Positions 25,687-34,246 are shown, counted from the stretch's first letter. The stretch is DNA of 64,000 nucleotides from Bacillus_BD oryzisoli (GCF_036670025.1 NZ_CP137640.1:5552001-5616000), one strand, 5' to 3'. Numbers and translations: made by a program. The notes: a model not told the origin generated them from the letters alone.

Positions 25687-26904
25687 ATGAAAAATAAATA
25701 TTTATCTACCGCTTTCGGACTCTACCTCAATTATTTCGTTCATGGTATGGCGTTAATTATTATCTCTTTAAACATCGATGTTTTTGCAGAAAAATGGGGG
25801 ACAAGCGTTGCAGGTGCTGCAGCAGTCGTTTCATCTTTTGGAATTGGGAAAATATTAGCCGTAGCGTTTTCTGGAATCATTTCCGATAAATTTGGGAGAA
25901 AAGCATCGATTCTATTAGGAATATCATTCTATCTAGTGTTTGCAATCGGAATTTTATGGAGTCCTACTGCGTCTATTGCTTACTTCTTCGGCATTTTAGC
26001 TGGTATTGCGAACTCTTTCTTAGATACAGGTACTTATCCGGCTTTAATGGAAGTTTTCACTAAGAAATCTGGTCCTGCTAATATCATTGTCAAATTTTTC
26101 ATTCAAGGGGGGCAGTTCTTGCTTCCTATCATCATTGGCTTTCTTGTGGTGCGGGGATTTTGGTATGGATGGAGTTTTACGTTATTGATTGCAATCTTAT
26201 CGCTCAATTTGATCTTTATGAGTACTCGTAAATTCCCGCCAATGGCTGCCACATCACAAGATATAACCGTGGAAGCAAAAGCACTTGAAAAGAAAGGGAA
26301 ATTTCATTTTAGCGTGGAAGAGATTTGTATGATTTCCTTTGGCTTTGTTGGGCTAACATTCCTTACCGTATTGGGGCAATGGATAGCGAAGTATGGTACA
26401 GAAGTGGTCCATATGAGTGAAAATGCCGGAAGAATGTTAGTCTCTTATGGAAGTATTGGAGCACTCATTTGTGTATTGGTAACGTTCACATTAGGAAACA
26501 AGGGAGTGAAGTCTGCCCCTATTATTTTGATATATACCTTCATGACTGCGCTGGTTTCTCTTGTTTTATGGGCATTCCCTTCACCAATGGTTGCAACTGT
26601 AGGTGCTTTTTTCTTGGGCTACTTCTCATCTGGCGGACTTATTCAGTTAGGGTTGACTATTTTAGTTGATCATTCAAGTAGAGGAAAAGGGGTTCTTACA
26701 AGCCTTTACACGATTTCTGAAGGAATCGCCCAATTTTCAATGCCGATCATCCTAGCAGCCATTTATAAATTTGATATCTCCTATATCTTTATATTAAACG
26801 CCTTTGTTGCATTATTTGGATTCACATTAGTTTTAATTGTGTCGATTCGTGACAAACAAAGGAAGGCACAACAAGACATCCGAATAAATGAATCTGCAAG
26901 TTAA
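25687..26904 (+). CDS. MFS transporter, probable shikimate/quinate/protocatechuate permease
   Basis: 405 residues, about twelve membrane segments, with the MFS loop SDKFGRKASILLG after helix 2. GGAGC lies 6 bases from the ATG. It reads away from the LacI gene and is preceded by two LacI operators and a cre-like site, the same operator as the catabolic genes, so the cargo is probably the pathway substrate. Exact substrate cannot be assigned from sequence. Confidence 0.82.
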   Translation: MKNKYLSTAFGLYLNYFVHGMALIIISLNIDVFAEKWGTSVAGAAAVVSSFGIGKILAVAFSGIISDKFGRKASILLGISFYLVFAIGILWSPTASIAYFFGILAGIANSFLDTGTYPALMEVFTKKSGPANIIVKFFIQGGQFLLPIIIGFLVVRGFWYGWSFTLLIAILSLNLIFMSTRKFPPMAATSQDITVEAKALEKKGKFHFSVEEICMISFGFVGLTFLTVLGQWIAKYGTEVVHMSENAGRMLVSYGSIGALICVLVTFTLGNKGVKSAPIILIYTFMTALVSLVLWAFPSPMVATVGAFFLGYFSSGGLIQLGLTILVDHSSRGKGVLTSLYTISEGIAQFSMPIILAAIYKFDISYIFILNAFVALFGFTLVLIVSIRDKQRKAQQDIRINESAS

Positions 26905-26913
26905 TTAGGTAGT

Positions 26914-27009
26914 TGGGTCGCGGGGACAGGCACCTTGTTCCACCTGGTGGATCGAGGGTTTGTCCCTTGTTCCATGTGAGTGGGTCGAGGTGCCTGTCCC
27001 CCCGTTCCA
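26914..27009. repeat. REP-like repeats, mosaic of three halves
   Basis: TGGGTCGCGGGGACAGGCACC then a diverged middle (GGTGGATCGAGGGTTTGTCCC) then GGGTCGAGGTGCCTGTCCCC and CCGTTCCA. Outer halves are inverted. Fills nearly the whole gap between convergent genes. Confidence 0.85.
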
Positions 27010-27016
27010 TTATCCT

Positions 27017-28045
27017 TTAGCTTTTTATTAGTTTGTCGCGGTCGTCGGCTTTCGGGGGTTCTTCCAGCCAGCCGTGTTTGATCATGATGTTGGCTCCGTC
27101 TTCGGCGTAGAGGGCTATTTCTGGTAGTAACGATGCATACCTCATACCTAAATCTCTTCTTGGACTTGCGGCGATGGCCATACCAAAATTTCCGATTACT
27201 GCTGCAATCATCGCTGACACATGAAACATGATTAACTTATCCGAAAAGATACTCTCCGTTGTATCTGTAACCGCTGAATCCCAACTCATAGGAGCAGGTA
27301 AGTCTTCTTTTATTAAAAAATTGCTGAAGATATCTATATATTTCTGCGAAAGCTGCTTCCCTCTTACCAAATATTCTTTTACTTCATCATTCTTAGCAAT
27401 TTGGGCAAAGCCTGTGATTAAAGCTTTTCCAATGGAATTGGTTTGGACATTTAAAAATAAATGAGTAACTTCCACTGATGTAATAGACCTTTTTTTTCCA
27501 AAGAAACCTGCTAGAAAGTGCTGCTTTTCTACAAAATCTACCTTGTCAGGGATAGTAATATAAGGAGGTTTGACAAAGGTCCCCTGCTTCAACATTAAGT
27601 CCCGGGTCTGATTCTGGAGCTCTACCCCTTTCTCCAATACACGCCGATGAAAATCAATGACATCCGGACGTGTAGCCAATCCCAACGCGGCACCGTTAGC
27701 TGCAATTGCCAAAAGCGCCATTTGATGCATATACATGACGACAAAGGTATCTGAAAAAATTCTTGGTGCATCAGGTGTAACATCTTGATTCGTAAACCCA
27801 ATTGGTACTGGAAATTCCTCTTTGTTAAAAATATCTTGCTCAATTGCTATATTCTCTTTTGCTGTAGCCAATGCAAATTCGATAATTGGGCGGACTTCCT
27901 CATCCTCTACTTTTTCCAAAAAATGCGAGCTGACACAGAGCGCCAATGTGTCATTAATATACTGGGTCCACAGGCTCGACATCTCCGCAGCCGTCAATCT
28001 CAACTTCATTTTATCTTCCATGTAAAAATAAAGCCTCCCAAACAA
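27017..28045 (-). CDS. DUF3231 family protein
   Basis: 342 residues made of two tandem DUF3231 units (about 15-165 and 185-335); each carries a helical bundle with recurring FSD..V.M.H and ...MAIAASPRRDLG-type segments. The family is common in Bacillaceae and has no assigned biochemical role; some members are linked to spores or stress. A start at Met9 or Met13 would also be plausible because the first residues (MFGRLYFYMEDKMKL) look like leader sequence. A small AATATGC/GCATATT stem lies upstream. Confidence 0.8.
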   Translation of the reverse strand: MFGRLYFYMEDKMKLRLTAAEMSSLWTQYINDTLALCVSSHFLEKVEDEEVRPIIEFALATAKENIAIEQDIFNKEEFPVPIGFTNQDVTPDAPRIFSDTFVVMYMHQMALLAIAANGAALGLATRPDVIDFHRRVLEKGVELQNQTRDLMLKQGTFVKPPYITIPDKVDFVEKQHFLAGFFGKKRSITSVEVTHLFLNVQTNSIGKALITGFAQIAKNDEVKEYLVRGKQLSQKYIDIFSNFLIKEDLPAPMSWDSAVTDTTESIFSDKLIMFHVSAMIAAVIGNFGMAIAASPRRDLGMRYASLLPEIALYAEDGANIMIKHGWLEEPPKADDRDKLIKS

Positions 28046-28090
28046 TATGCTTTTTAAGCATATTATCCCCCAAATGGAAGAAATTCATTA

Positions 28091-28145
28091 TGGGACAGGG
28101 GGACAGGCACTACGACCCTGGGTCGAGGTGCCTGTCCCCTCGACC
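28091..28145. repeat. REP-like repeat, inverted pair
   Basis: GGGGGACAGGCACTACGACCC directly followed by GGGTCGAGGTGCCTGTCCCC and TCGACC. A compact, well conserved BIME-like unit. Confidence 0.85.
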
Positions 28146-28239
28146 AATTCCCAAAAATGAAAAATTCCATACTTGTCCGTTTCGGATTTTGCCATCATAG
28201 CGTAAAATATACAGACTCTAAATAAGGTGGTGATAGACT

Positions 28240-28332
28240 ATGGACGGAGGAAAACGTTCTAACTTCGCTTTAATCGTAGTACTTTTCATCCTTTTGATTA
28301 TTATTGGATCTAGTTTTTCAGGAGGATATTAA
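28240..28332 (+). CDS. YjcZ-family small spore-associated membrane protein
   Basis: 30 residues, too short for ordinary gene finding. It starts MDGGKRSNFALIVVLFILLI and ends with GSSFSGGY: one hydrophobic helix and a glycine/tyrosine tail, the pattern of YjcZ-type sporulation proteins of Bacillus. GGTGGTGA lies upstream of the ATG. Monocistronic. Its cellular role in spores is not established. Confidence 0.75.
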   Translation: MDGGKRSNFALIVVLFILLIIIGSSFSGGY

Positions 28333-28549
28333 TTCACTAAAATGAATGGACAACCAAAAGAGAACGGATACCTTGGATTGAGGCGTGCTTCGTACGCTTC
28401 CTTTTTCTTTCATCTATTTTCGTCGTTTAAGGGTGAAAGTATCGTCCTTTTCCTCTTAAACAAACGTTTGATAGAATTTCATTTATTTGGACAACGAGAA
28501 CGAGTCAGTTAAAAATACTACCAAAATGTAAAACTGAATCCCTCCATGA

Positions 28550-29575
28550 TTATTTTTTCAAAAATCGAATATGGAAGGTCGTCCCTTCAGAGCCTGAAGT
28601 AAAATTGATTTCAGCATGATTTCGTTTGGCGATTGAAAAACAAATCGGCAGGCCTAGACCCGTACCATTTGCTTTGGAGGTGACAAATGGCAGGGATATT
28701 TTATCGATTATGTCAGGGGGAATTCCGGCTCCCTCGTCTTTTATCGATAAAACTACATGATCCTGTTCATCGGCTGTCATAATATAGACGGATTTCCCTT
28801 TCTCCAACGCATCGAACGAATTATTGACAAAATTCAGCAGCAGCTGTCTCATTTCATTTTTATCAACATAAAGACTAGGAATTTGAGCCAATTTTAAATG
28901 AATGAATTTCCCTTCGTTGTTAGCCCTTGTTTCCAGTAATGGATATAGAGTTGTAATAATATGATTAAGATTGCAGTAATCTAATTTATTTGGCGTTTCC
29001 TTGGCTAAGTCGAGGAAATTGGTAATAATGTCATTGACACGATTGACCTCGTCAACCATCAAATTCATAATATCATTATATTTTTGTAGGTCCTTATCCT
29101 GTAACATTAATTGCAAAAAGCCCTTAATCGTTGTCATCGGATTTCTTACTTCATGGGCAACACCGGCTGCCATCTCAGCGATAATTTTCAGTTGGTCATA
29201 ATATTTTTGTCTTTTCTCTTCTTCCTTTTTTTGTGTGATATCGTTAAAAATAAGAAACAGGCCGTATTTATTAGGAAATACCCGAATTTCTATCGGTACT
29301 TTTGAATACTCTGTAATAATCTCAAAATATTGCGGTATTTGTTCCCTAAACGCCTGCATATATTTCTCGTATACAATCGTTTCTTTATATTTAGGCAGTA
29401 CATCCCACTGGCATTTGTACATCACTTCATGCTTTGGCTTTTCCAGCAATGCCTCACCAGCCTTATTGATGTATTCAACCTCCATTTTTGAATTTAAAAA
29501 ACAGCACCCCTCCGAAATATCCTCCAAAATTTCTAACATTTTTTGATTTGATTGGGTATCAATGATCCTCACCAC
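28550..29575 (-). CDS. PAS-domain sensor histidine kinase (KinB/KinE-like, soluble)
   Basis: 341 residues, no membrane segment: PAS domain (about 10-115), HisKA with phosphoacceptor His141 in MAAGVAHEVRNPMTT, then HATPase with the N box LLLNFVNNSFDAL, DEGAGIP and GTGLGLPI. The closest relative in this window is the C-terminal half of the protein at 45686-47296. Kinases of this build often feed the sporulation phosphorelay in Bacillus. No response regulator is adjacent, so an orphan kinase. Confidence 0.88.
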   Translation of the reverse strand: MVRIIDTQSNQKMLEILEDISEGCCFLNSKMEVEYINKAGEALLEKPKHEVMYKCQWDVLPKYKETIVYEKYMQAFREQIPQYFEIITEYSKVPIEIRVFPNKYGLFLIFNDITQKKEEEKRQKYYDQLKIIAEMAAGVAHEVRNPMTTIKGFLQLMLQDKDLQKYNDIMNLMVDEVNRVNDIITNFLDLAKETPNKLDYCNLNHIITTLYPLLETRANNEGKFIHLKLAQIPSLYVDKNEMRQLLLNFVNNSFDALEKGKSVYIMTADEQDHVVLSIKDEGAGIPPDIIDKISLPFVTSKANGTGLGLPICFSIAKRNHAEINFTSGSEGTTFHIRFLKK

Positions 29576-29659
29576 TTTCCCTTTTAATAAAAATAGAATG
29601 CAATGATTATATATTTACATAAGATTCGACAAAATACAGCAATTTCCTTTTTTTGCATC

Positions 29660-29718
29660 TGGGAATCGGGGACAGCCACCTCGACCCTGGTTGATGAGGT
29701 ACCTTTCCTCGATTCCCA
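29660..29718. repeat. REP-like repeat, diverged inverted pair
   Basis: TGGGAATCGGGGACAGCCACC, spacer, then GAGGTACCTTTCCTCGATTCCCA. Arms changed from GGGTCG/CGACCC to GGGAATC/GATTCCC but still complementary to each other. Confidence 0.6.
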
Positions 29719-29804
29719 GTATTTTTTACTATTAACATAGTAAATAGTTTTAATTTTATCCCGTTTTAGCATATAATAATACCAATACATTTTTAAGGGG
29801 TGAG

Positions 29805-30116
29805 ATGATGGTTAGATATATAGCTTTGATTTTTCTTTTATTGCTATCCAGTTTGTTCTACATTCACGCCCATCATCATAGCCCGATCAATTACGAAAGC
29901 CCAACTTTGATGGGCCATGAAAGTCCACATGATGAGCATGACCCAACTACTGACAAGTATAAAGCGATCAGCCTAAATACGATCGTTACCTTGTTGTTAT
30001 TTCCTTATTTCTGTACAAATGCAAATCCTTTCCGGATTCATCTTATAAGAAAGAAGACGTTATTCACGACTATTTTTTATCAATCGAATTATGTGATCTT
30101 CTCTCCTTTAAAGTAA
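29805..30116 (+). CDS. Small His-rich membrane protein, unknown
   Basis: 103 residues (or 102 from the second Met). A hydrophobic N-terminal helix (YIALIFLLLLSSLFYI) is followed by HAHHHSPINYESPTLMGHES and PHDEHDP, then a second hydrophobic stretch and a basic tail. AAGGGGTGAG precedes the start. A His-rich segment just outside the membrane suggests metal binding, but no family is recognised. A 38-residue membrane peptide gene follows 31 bases on, so the two probably form an operon. Confidence 0.55.
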   Translation: MMVRYIALIFLLLLSSLFYIHAHHHSPINYESPTLMGHESPHDEHDPTTDKYKAISLNTIVTLLLFPYFCTNANPFRIHLIRKKTLFTTIFYQSNYVIFSPLK

Positions 30117-30147
30117 AAAATATTTTATTTTAAAGGAGGAAAAAATA

Positions 30148-30264
30148 ATGATGTGGATGAGATTTTTGATGATTGGTATGTTTTCCCTATCAGCTATTAC
30201 CCTATTATCCTATCAAGGGATTGAGATCTTTCAAGCCTTTATGGATTATTTCAGAGAAAAGTAA
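30148..30264 (+). CDS. Small 38-residue membrane peptide
   Basis: ATG at 30148 follows AAAGGAGGA. The peptide MMWMRFLMIGMFSLSAITLL and a short tail ending YFREK has one membrane helix. A terminator follows immediately, supporting a real transcript end. Unknown function. Confidence 0.5.
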   Translation: MMWMRFLMIGMFSLSAITLLSYQGIEIFQAFMDYFREK

Positions 30265-30275
30265 GCAGACGTTAC

Positions 30276-30307
30276 AAAGAGTGTAAGAAATTTTCTTACA
30301 CTCTTTT
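30276..30307 (+). terminator. Terminator after small membrane peptide gene
   Basis: AAAGAGTGTAAGAAA pairs with TTTTCTTACACTCTTTT, ending in a T run. Confidence 0.85.
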
Positions 30308-30439
30308 GCTGTAAAAAGGATTCCGAGAATTGCTGGGTCAACCTTTTAGCGTTCACCCGTTGCGATTAAATCGGATTAGGTTTTGCAATTACTAGTACAG
30401 TTCAAATAGTGGATAACTGAGCTAAATCATCAGAAGAGT

Positions 30440-30976
30440 TTGAAAAAGGGGGGAATCATCATTTTAATCGAAATGAGTAGACAATTATTTGATTCATTAG
30501 AGGATTACCACTTAGTTAGGGCCTGTTTTGATCCCATTATTCCCATGATTCGAGGAAAAGATGCCAGCGTAAAAGAACAGGTATACCACCAATTAAATAC
30601 CAGCCAGCAAGCATTATTTTTATTCAATGCATATTACAATCATGCCTGTCATTCAACGGAAGAAATGTATTGGTGGAGCGCCTATTATTTTGCACAGCCA
30701 AAAACGTGGCAGGAAATCAAAGGAGCACTAAAGTATTTCAAGGCAGCCGAGATGCATGATCTTCTAGAAAAGGTGGAATCTACTTTTATAACGAGAGACT
30801 ACCCTAAAAAACTAGAACAATTCTCCATTGCTTACAATGATCTTGAAAAGGATATAGAGCTTTTTCAAATATTTCAAGAACACAACAATCATTTTCAAGA
30901 AATTTCCCCCGCTACGCTAAAACAAATTGGGTTATATATCCGGAAAAATCCAAATGAGTTCATTCGCCTTGTCTAA
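30440..30976 (+). CDS. Hypothetical protein, about 170-178 residues
   Basis: An acidic, helical protein with FDPIIPMIRGKDASVKEQVY, then SQQALFLFNAYYNHACHSTE and MYWWSAYYFAQP in the middle. No signal peptide or membrane helix. Start is uncertain: the frame opens at TTG 30440, but the ribosome site GGGGGG (30448-30453) lies inside it. An ATT at 30461 is 7 bases from that site and ATG 30473 (MSRQLF) is 19 away. No family name is claimed. Confidence 0.7.
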   Translation: MKKGGIIILIEMSRQLFDSLEDYHLVRACFDPIIPMIRGKDASVKEQVYHQLNTSQQALFLFNAYYNHACHSTEEMYWWSAYYFAQPKTWQEIKGALKYFKAAEMHDLLEKVESTFITRDYPKKLEQFSIAYNDLEKDIELFQIFQEHNNHFQEISPATLKQIGLYIRKNPNEFIRLV

Positions 30977-30995
30977 AGTAGACATACAGGTTTGG

Positions 30996-31037
30996 TTTGG
31001 AGGGACAGACCTTGACCCGAGTCATGTTGACTATCAC
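30996..31037. repeat. Degenerate REP-like repeat
   Basis: GAGGGACAGACCTTGACCCGAG followed by decayed inverted half. Recognisable only by comparison with better copies. Confidence 0.4.
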
Positions 31038-31050
31038 TCCGACCCTCTCC

Positions 31051-31389
31051 CTATAAAACAACTGAAATAATAAACTCACTAACCCATACAATGATAATAC
31101 TCTGTCCCAACCCGCATACAATCCCTGTTGTGAATCTTAATGTGTTATTACTCATTCGGTATTTCTTTTTCTGCGTCCAGCCATCGATGATCATGGGGAA
31201 ATTGAGGAGAATCCCCAGCCATAGCGGAAGATTCCACCCGGCAATCAGCAGGATTGGAAAAAATAAATAGCCTGCCAATATTCCGGTGCATCTCGCACAT
31301 AGAGGCAGAGTATAACCGAAGATGGTTAGACTTCTTGACTTCATTCGGTGACAGGGAACAATCTCAAACACCCGCTGCAGCCTAATCAC
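31051..31389 (-). CDS. DUF2085 family membrane protein
   Basis: About 112 residues from GTG 31389, which overlaps the stop of the upstream gene (GTGATTAG). The family signature is clear: IVPCHRMKSRSLTIFGYTLPL then CARCTGI, followed by three membrane helices. An in-frame extension to ATG 31491 exists but would overlap the upstream gene by 110 bases and adds unrelated residues, so the coupled GTG start is preferred. The conserved Cys/His motif suggests metal or redox chemistry at the membrane face; function is unknown. Confidence 0.75.
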   Translation of the reverse strand: MIRLQRVFEIVPCHRMKSRSLTIFGYTLPLCARCTGILAGYLFFPILLIAGWNLPLWLGILLNFPMIIDGWTQKKKYRMSNNTLRFTTGIVCGLGQSIIIVWVSEFIISVVL

Positions 31390-31627
31390 AATTTGGCCCG
31401 CAATCGCAATCAGGACCTGAATCACAATCTGGAAAAACACAGTCACAGTCAGGTGTGCAATCATACTTCTTTCTTTTTTTATTTCTTCCATAATAAATAA
31501 TGATAAACAACAACATTAAAACTCCAACACCAATACCAATTGATCCAAACAGGACTTCACCTTGAACAAGTAACGTCGTTCCGACAATAAAGGCAATAAT
31601 CATCCCCGTCAACATAAGAAAAAACAT
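31382..31627 (-). CDS. Small membrane protein with Cys/Asp-rich tail
   Basis: 81 residues: two membrane helices (MFFLMLTGMIIAFIVGTTLL; IGVGVLMLLFIIIYYG), a basic stop-transfer NKKRKK, then a 26-residue tail YDCTPDCDCVFPDCDSGPDC... with seven cysteines and eight aspartates in a CDC/PDC rhythm. The tail looks like a metal-binding or disulfide-rich module on the cytoplasmic side. Its start codon abuts the stop of the preceding gene and its stop overlaps the DUF2085 start, so the three are translationally coupled. No named family. Confidence 0.65.
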   Translation of the reverse strand: MFFLMLTGMIIAFIVGTTLLVQGEVLFGSIGIGVGVLMLLFIIIYYGRNKKRKKYDCTPDCDCVFPDCDSGPDCDCGPNCD

Positions 31628-31963
31628 CTATTTCACCCGATTTCTTGATTTGGTATGCATTAAAATCCCTGCTATCAGTAAAAGAACAGGTCCAATCATG
31701 AGCCATTTAAAAACACCCGGAGTGGCTCCCAAATATAACGCTAACGGCATCGACCAAACAGAACAAATAATCAGCGTTATGGGCTTAAAAGAAAGACTGG
31801 CAAAAATAGCAATGAACATTGGCAGAAAAAACATCATTGTGAACGATACAAGAACATCTAGCTCTGGGCTGGAATGACCATACGGATTATGGAATAAGAA
31901 ATAACCACAATAAAGAAGGCTTCCGACGGAACCAATCGTACCAATGAGTTTTTCCAACTGCAC
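31628..31963 (-). CDS. Hypothetical four-helix membrane protein
   Basis: 111 residues with about four hydrophobic segments (GSVGSLLYCGYFLF; VSFTMMFFLPMFIAIFASL; ITLIICSVWSMPLALYLG; GPVLLLIAGILM). First gene of a tight three-gene set with the Cys/Asp-rich protein (TAG directly followed by ATG) and DUF2085. Ribosome site AAGGAGGAA precedes the ATG. Family not recognised. Confidence 0.65.
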   Translation of the reverse strand: MQLEKLIGTIGSVGSLLYCGYFLFHNPYGHSSPELDVLVSFTMMFFLPMFIAIFASLSFKPITLIICSVWSMPLALYLGATPGVFKWLMIGPVLLLIAGILMHTKSRNRVK

Positions 31964-32118
31964 CGCTGTTCCTCCTTAAAGGGATTTATGCCATATATAT
32001 TCCATTTGAATTCGTTAAAAACCTTTTTTCTGTATCGACAGGTGTATTTCAAGGTACCTTGTTCCAATTAGGGCTCGAATATAATTCGAAGAGCCAGCCC
32101 ATCCCATCTCCCACATAA

Positions 32119-32151
32119 AAAAGCCTGCCCCCACAAGCACTGGAGACAGGC
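32119..32151 (-). terminator. purC terminator
   Basis: On the minus strand GCCTGTCTCCA pairs with TGGGGGCAGGC and is followed by TTTTTT. The stem contains CCTGTC and may derive from the REP-like repeat family. Confidence 0.75.
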
Positions 32152-32158
32152 ACATCCA

Positions 32159-32839
32159 TTATAAAAATAACTTTTCTAATTCAAGCGGCTCAATGTATTC
32201 CCCGTTCTTATAAGCGCGCATGTTGCCGCCGGAAATTTCATCAATCAATACAATTTCTTTATTCTCGCCTACACGGCCGAATTCAAATTTAATATCGTAT
32301 AACTCAATGTCCTTTTTAGCAAGCTCGTCCTTCACGACGTGGGCAATTTGCTGAGTGAGTGATTTTAATACTTGGTATTCATCCTTAGATAAAATGCCGA
32401 GCATATCTAACGCGTCTTCGCTAATTGGCGGATCCTCGCGGTCATCATCCTTTAGAGTTACTTCAACAAAAGCGTCAAGTGCTTGTCCTTCTTCAGCATA
32501 TAAGCCGTATCTGCGTAAAAAGCTTCCAACCGCTCTAAATCGACAGATCACCTCTAATCCTTTTCCAAACACTTCAGCAGGCTTCACAGTCATCGTTGCT
32601 TTTTCAATATCCGCATCAATATAGTGCGTAGGAATGCCTTTTTCCTTTAAAATTTCAAAGAAATGCTTTGTTAAGCGCAACCCTGCACGGCCTGCACCTT
32701 CAAGTGTAAGACCAACTGTGTTAGCCCCCGGATCAAATACGCCATCCACACCTGTCACATCGTCCTTAAATTGAAGCAGAAAATTTCCATCCTCTAATTC
32801 ATATACATTTTTTGTTTTACCAGTATATACAAGCTTCAT
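32159..32839 (-). CDS. purC: SAICAR synthetase (phosphoribosylaminoimidazole-succinocarboxamide synthase)
   Basis: 226 residues; catalyses ATP-dependent joining of CAIR and aspartate in purine synthesis. Visible: YTGKTKNVYE (nucleotide loop), FKDDVTG, RFRAVGSFLRRYG (substrate site) and the terminal IDEISGGNMRAYKNG. In Bacillus purC normally lies inside the large pur operon. Here it stands alone, flanked by unrelated genes, and the sequence looks of the shorter clostridial kind. It may be a second copy or an acquired gene. The enzyme looks intact. Confidence 0.9.
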   Translation of the reverse strand: MKLVYTGKTKNVYELEDGNFLLQFKDDVTGVDGVFDPGANTVGLTLEGAGRAGLRLTKHFFEILKEKGIPTHYIDADIEKATMTVKPAEVFGKGLEVICRFRAVGSFLRRYGLYAEEGQALDAFVEVTLKDDDREDPPISEDALDMLGILSKDEYQVLKSLTQQIAHVVKDELAKKDIELYDIKFEFGRVGENKEIVLIDEISGGNMRAYKNGEYIEPLELEKLFL

Positions 32840-32919
32840 ACAACCATCACTCCCACATATATTTTCGTCACTATTAAACCAACTATTCCTAAAACTCCAA
32901 ATCTTATTTTAATATAAAA

Positions 32920-32948
32920 TGGAACAGAGGGACAGGCACCGCGACCCA
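32920..32948 (-). repeat. REP-like repeat, single
   Basis: TGGAACAGAGGGACAGGCACC followed by GCGACCCA: mixed arms, TGGAAC on one side and CGACCC on the other. Confidence 0.85.
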
Positions 32949-33001
32949 AAATTTTTATTTGGTGGAACGCAGGAACTCCTCCCCGAAATGTTTACATAAA
33001 A

Positions 33002-33029
33002 AAACACTCGTCTAATACGAGTAGTGTTT
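33002..33029. terminator. Terminator of CPBP protease gene
   Basis: AAACACTCGT and ACGAGTAGTGTTT form a stem with one bulge, A run to the left, serving the minus-strand gene at 33048. Confidence 0.65.
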
Positions 33030-33047
33030 AATATCGTTACAGTTGGT

Positions 33048-33908
33048 TCAAATGCTAATATTACCAGGAACCATGGCAGCCTCTTTTTTTATCCTGATTG
33101 ATCTTAGAAACAAGCCGATTCCAAGAAACAAAACAGTTGCCATGACGCCGCTAATAGGATTTAACCAAAAGTCCTGCCTGCTGTTCATAAAGGTAATAAT
33201 GCCGCTAGTTGTGACCAAAACGGTTGGAAACGCATCCTCAACGGCATGCATCAACACACATGGCCATACGGATTTGGCCAGACGGTATAGTTCAACATAC
33301 ATAACAGCCCAGCACACCATCAGCACACACCCTGTTAATAGCATTCCTGCCCTTGAAATAGATTCGAAATACTTGTCTGGAAGAAACACCAAGTAATAGG
33401 CTGCATGCCACAAAGCCCAAACAAGACCAGAGATGAGGTAAATCAGCCAGTCATTGGTCCTTAATTCCAGAAGTTTCGGCGTCAGATAACCACGCCATGT
33501 AAACTCCTCAAAGATATTTTTAATAAAATTACTGCCAACTGAAATAGCAACAAGTGATAAAAAGTTAGACCAGCCAATTGCCGAAAGTTCAATTCCTCCT
33601 AAAAGAAAGGCCAACCCAACGGTTATGATGGTAATAAACGGATAAATAGCGAAAGACACGAAATACCACTTCAGGCTGGCTCTAAATCTGGGCTTAATCC
33701 CCATATCCTTCCAGTCACGGTGGAAAGCTCTCATTAAGATGGCTGTAAAAAACGGCAGCACGAGCCACAGCAGCATACCCAATGAATTGCCTTCCGGCTG
33801 TTCCGGAAGTAAAGAATCAATTAATACACCTAGCCAACCGCTGATCAGGACAACCATAATGAAAATGAGCAAACGATTTCTTTGTTTCGCTTTATTCAGG
33901 TTAACCAT
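33048..33908 (-). CDS. CPBP-family intramembrane metalloprotease
   Basis: 286 residues, about eight membrane helices. The CPBP/Abi motifs are present: EEFTWRGYL (EExxxR), then WHAAYYLVFLP and a late HAVEDAF histidine. Members cleave CAAX-like or other membrane substrates, and some give bacteriocin self-immunity. No bacteriocin gene is adjacent. Monocistronic, with its own terminator. Confidence 0.82.
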   Translation of the reverse strand: MVNLNKAKQRNRLLIFIMVVLISGWLGVLIDSLLPEQPEGNSLGMLLWLVLPFFTAILMRAFHRDWKDMGIKPRFRASLKWYFVSFAIYPFITIITVGLAFLLGGIELSAIGWSNFLSLVAISVGSNFIKNIFEEFTWRGYLTPKLLELRTNDWLIYLISGLVWALWHAAYYLVFLPDKYFESISRAGMLLTGCVLMVCWAVMYVELYRLAKSVWPCVLMHAVEDAFPTVLVTTSGIITFMNSRQDFWLNPISGVMATVLFLGIGLFLRSIRIKKEAAMVPGNISI

Positions 33909-34246
33909 TTCTGCCTCCCTCTATCATGTTTCAAGTGCTCCGTCTCCATGTCTTGCTTTCCAGATTGACTTGGCATTTGAACACTCTCTACTAAATAGAA
34001 TTATAGTATGACAGGATTCTATAACGTATGACTTCCAATGCACACAGTGTATTTGAAAATCGGCCGCAATGCTGTCCTGAGCAGATATAAACATGTTCTA
34101 TTCAGTTTTTTAGTTAATATAATTTGGGAGAGTGCTGTTTTTTATCCAAATCTTTACATTTATTTAAAACGGTACCTAAATGTTCTCATTATAATGGAAT
34201 CGATGATGATGATAAAATTGCTAAAGTCCTTAAGGAGGAAGTTCTT
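33909..34246. other. Intergenic gap, promoters only
   Basis: 338 bases between divergent genes. No operator, RNA structure or REP-like repeat seen; short frames here lack ribosome sites. Confidence 0.4.

Noticed and set aside
33048..33908. Bacteriocin immunity locus around the CPBP protease
   Set aside because: No bacteriocin precursor, modification enzyme or exporter gene next to it.
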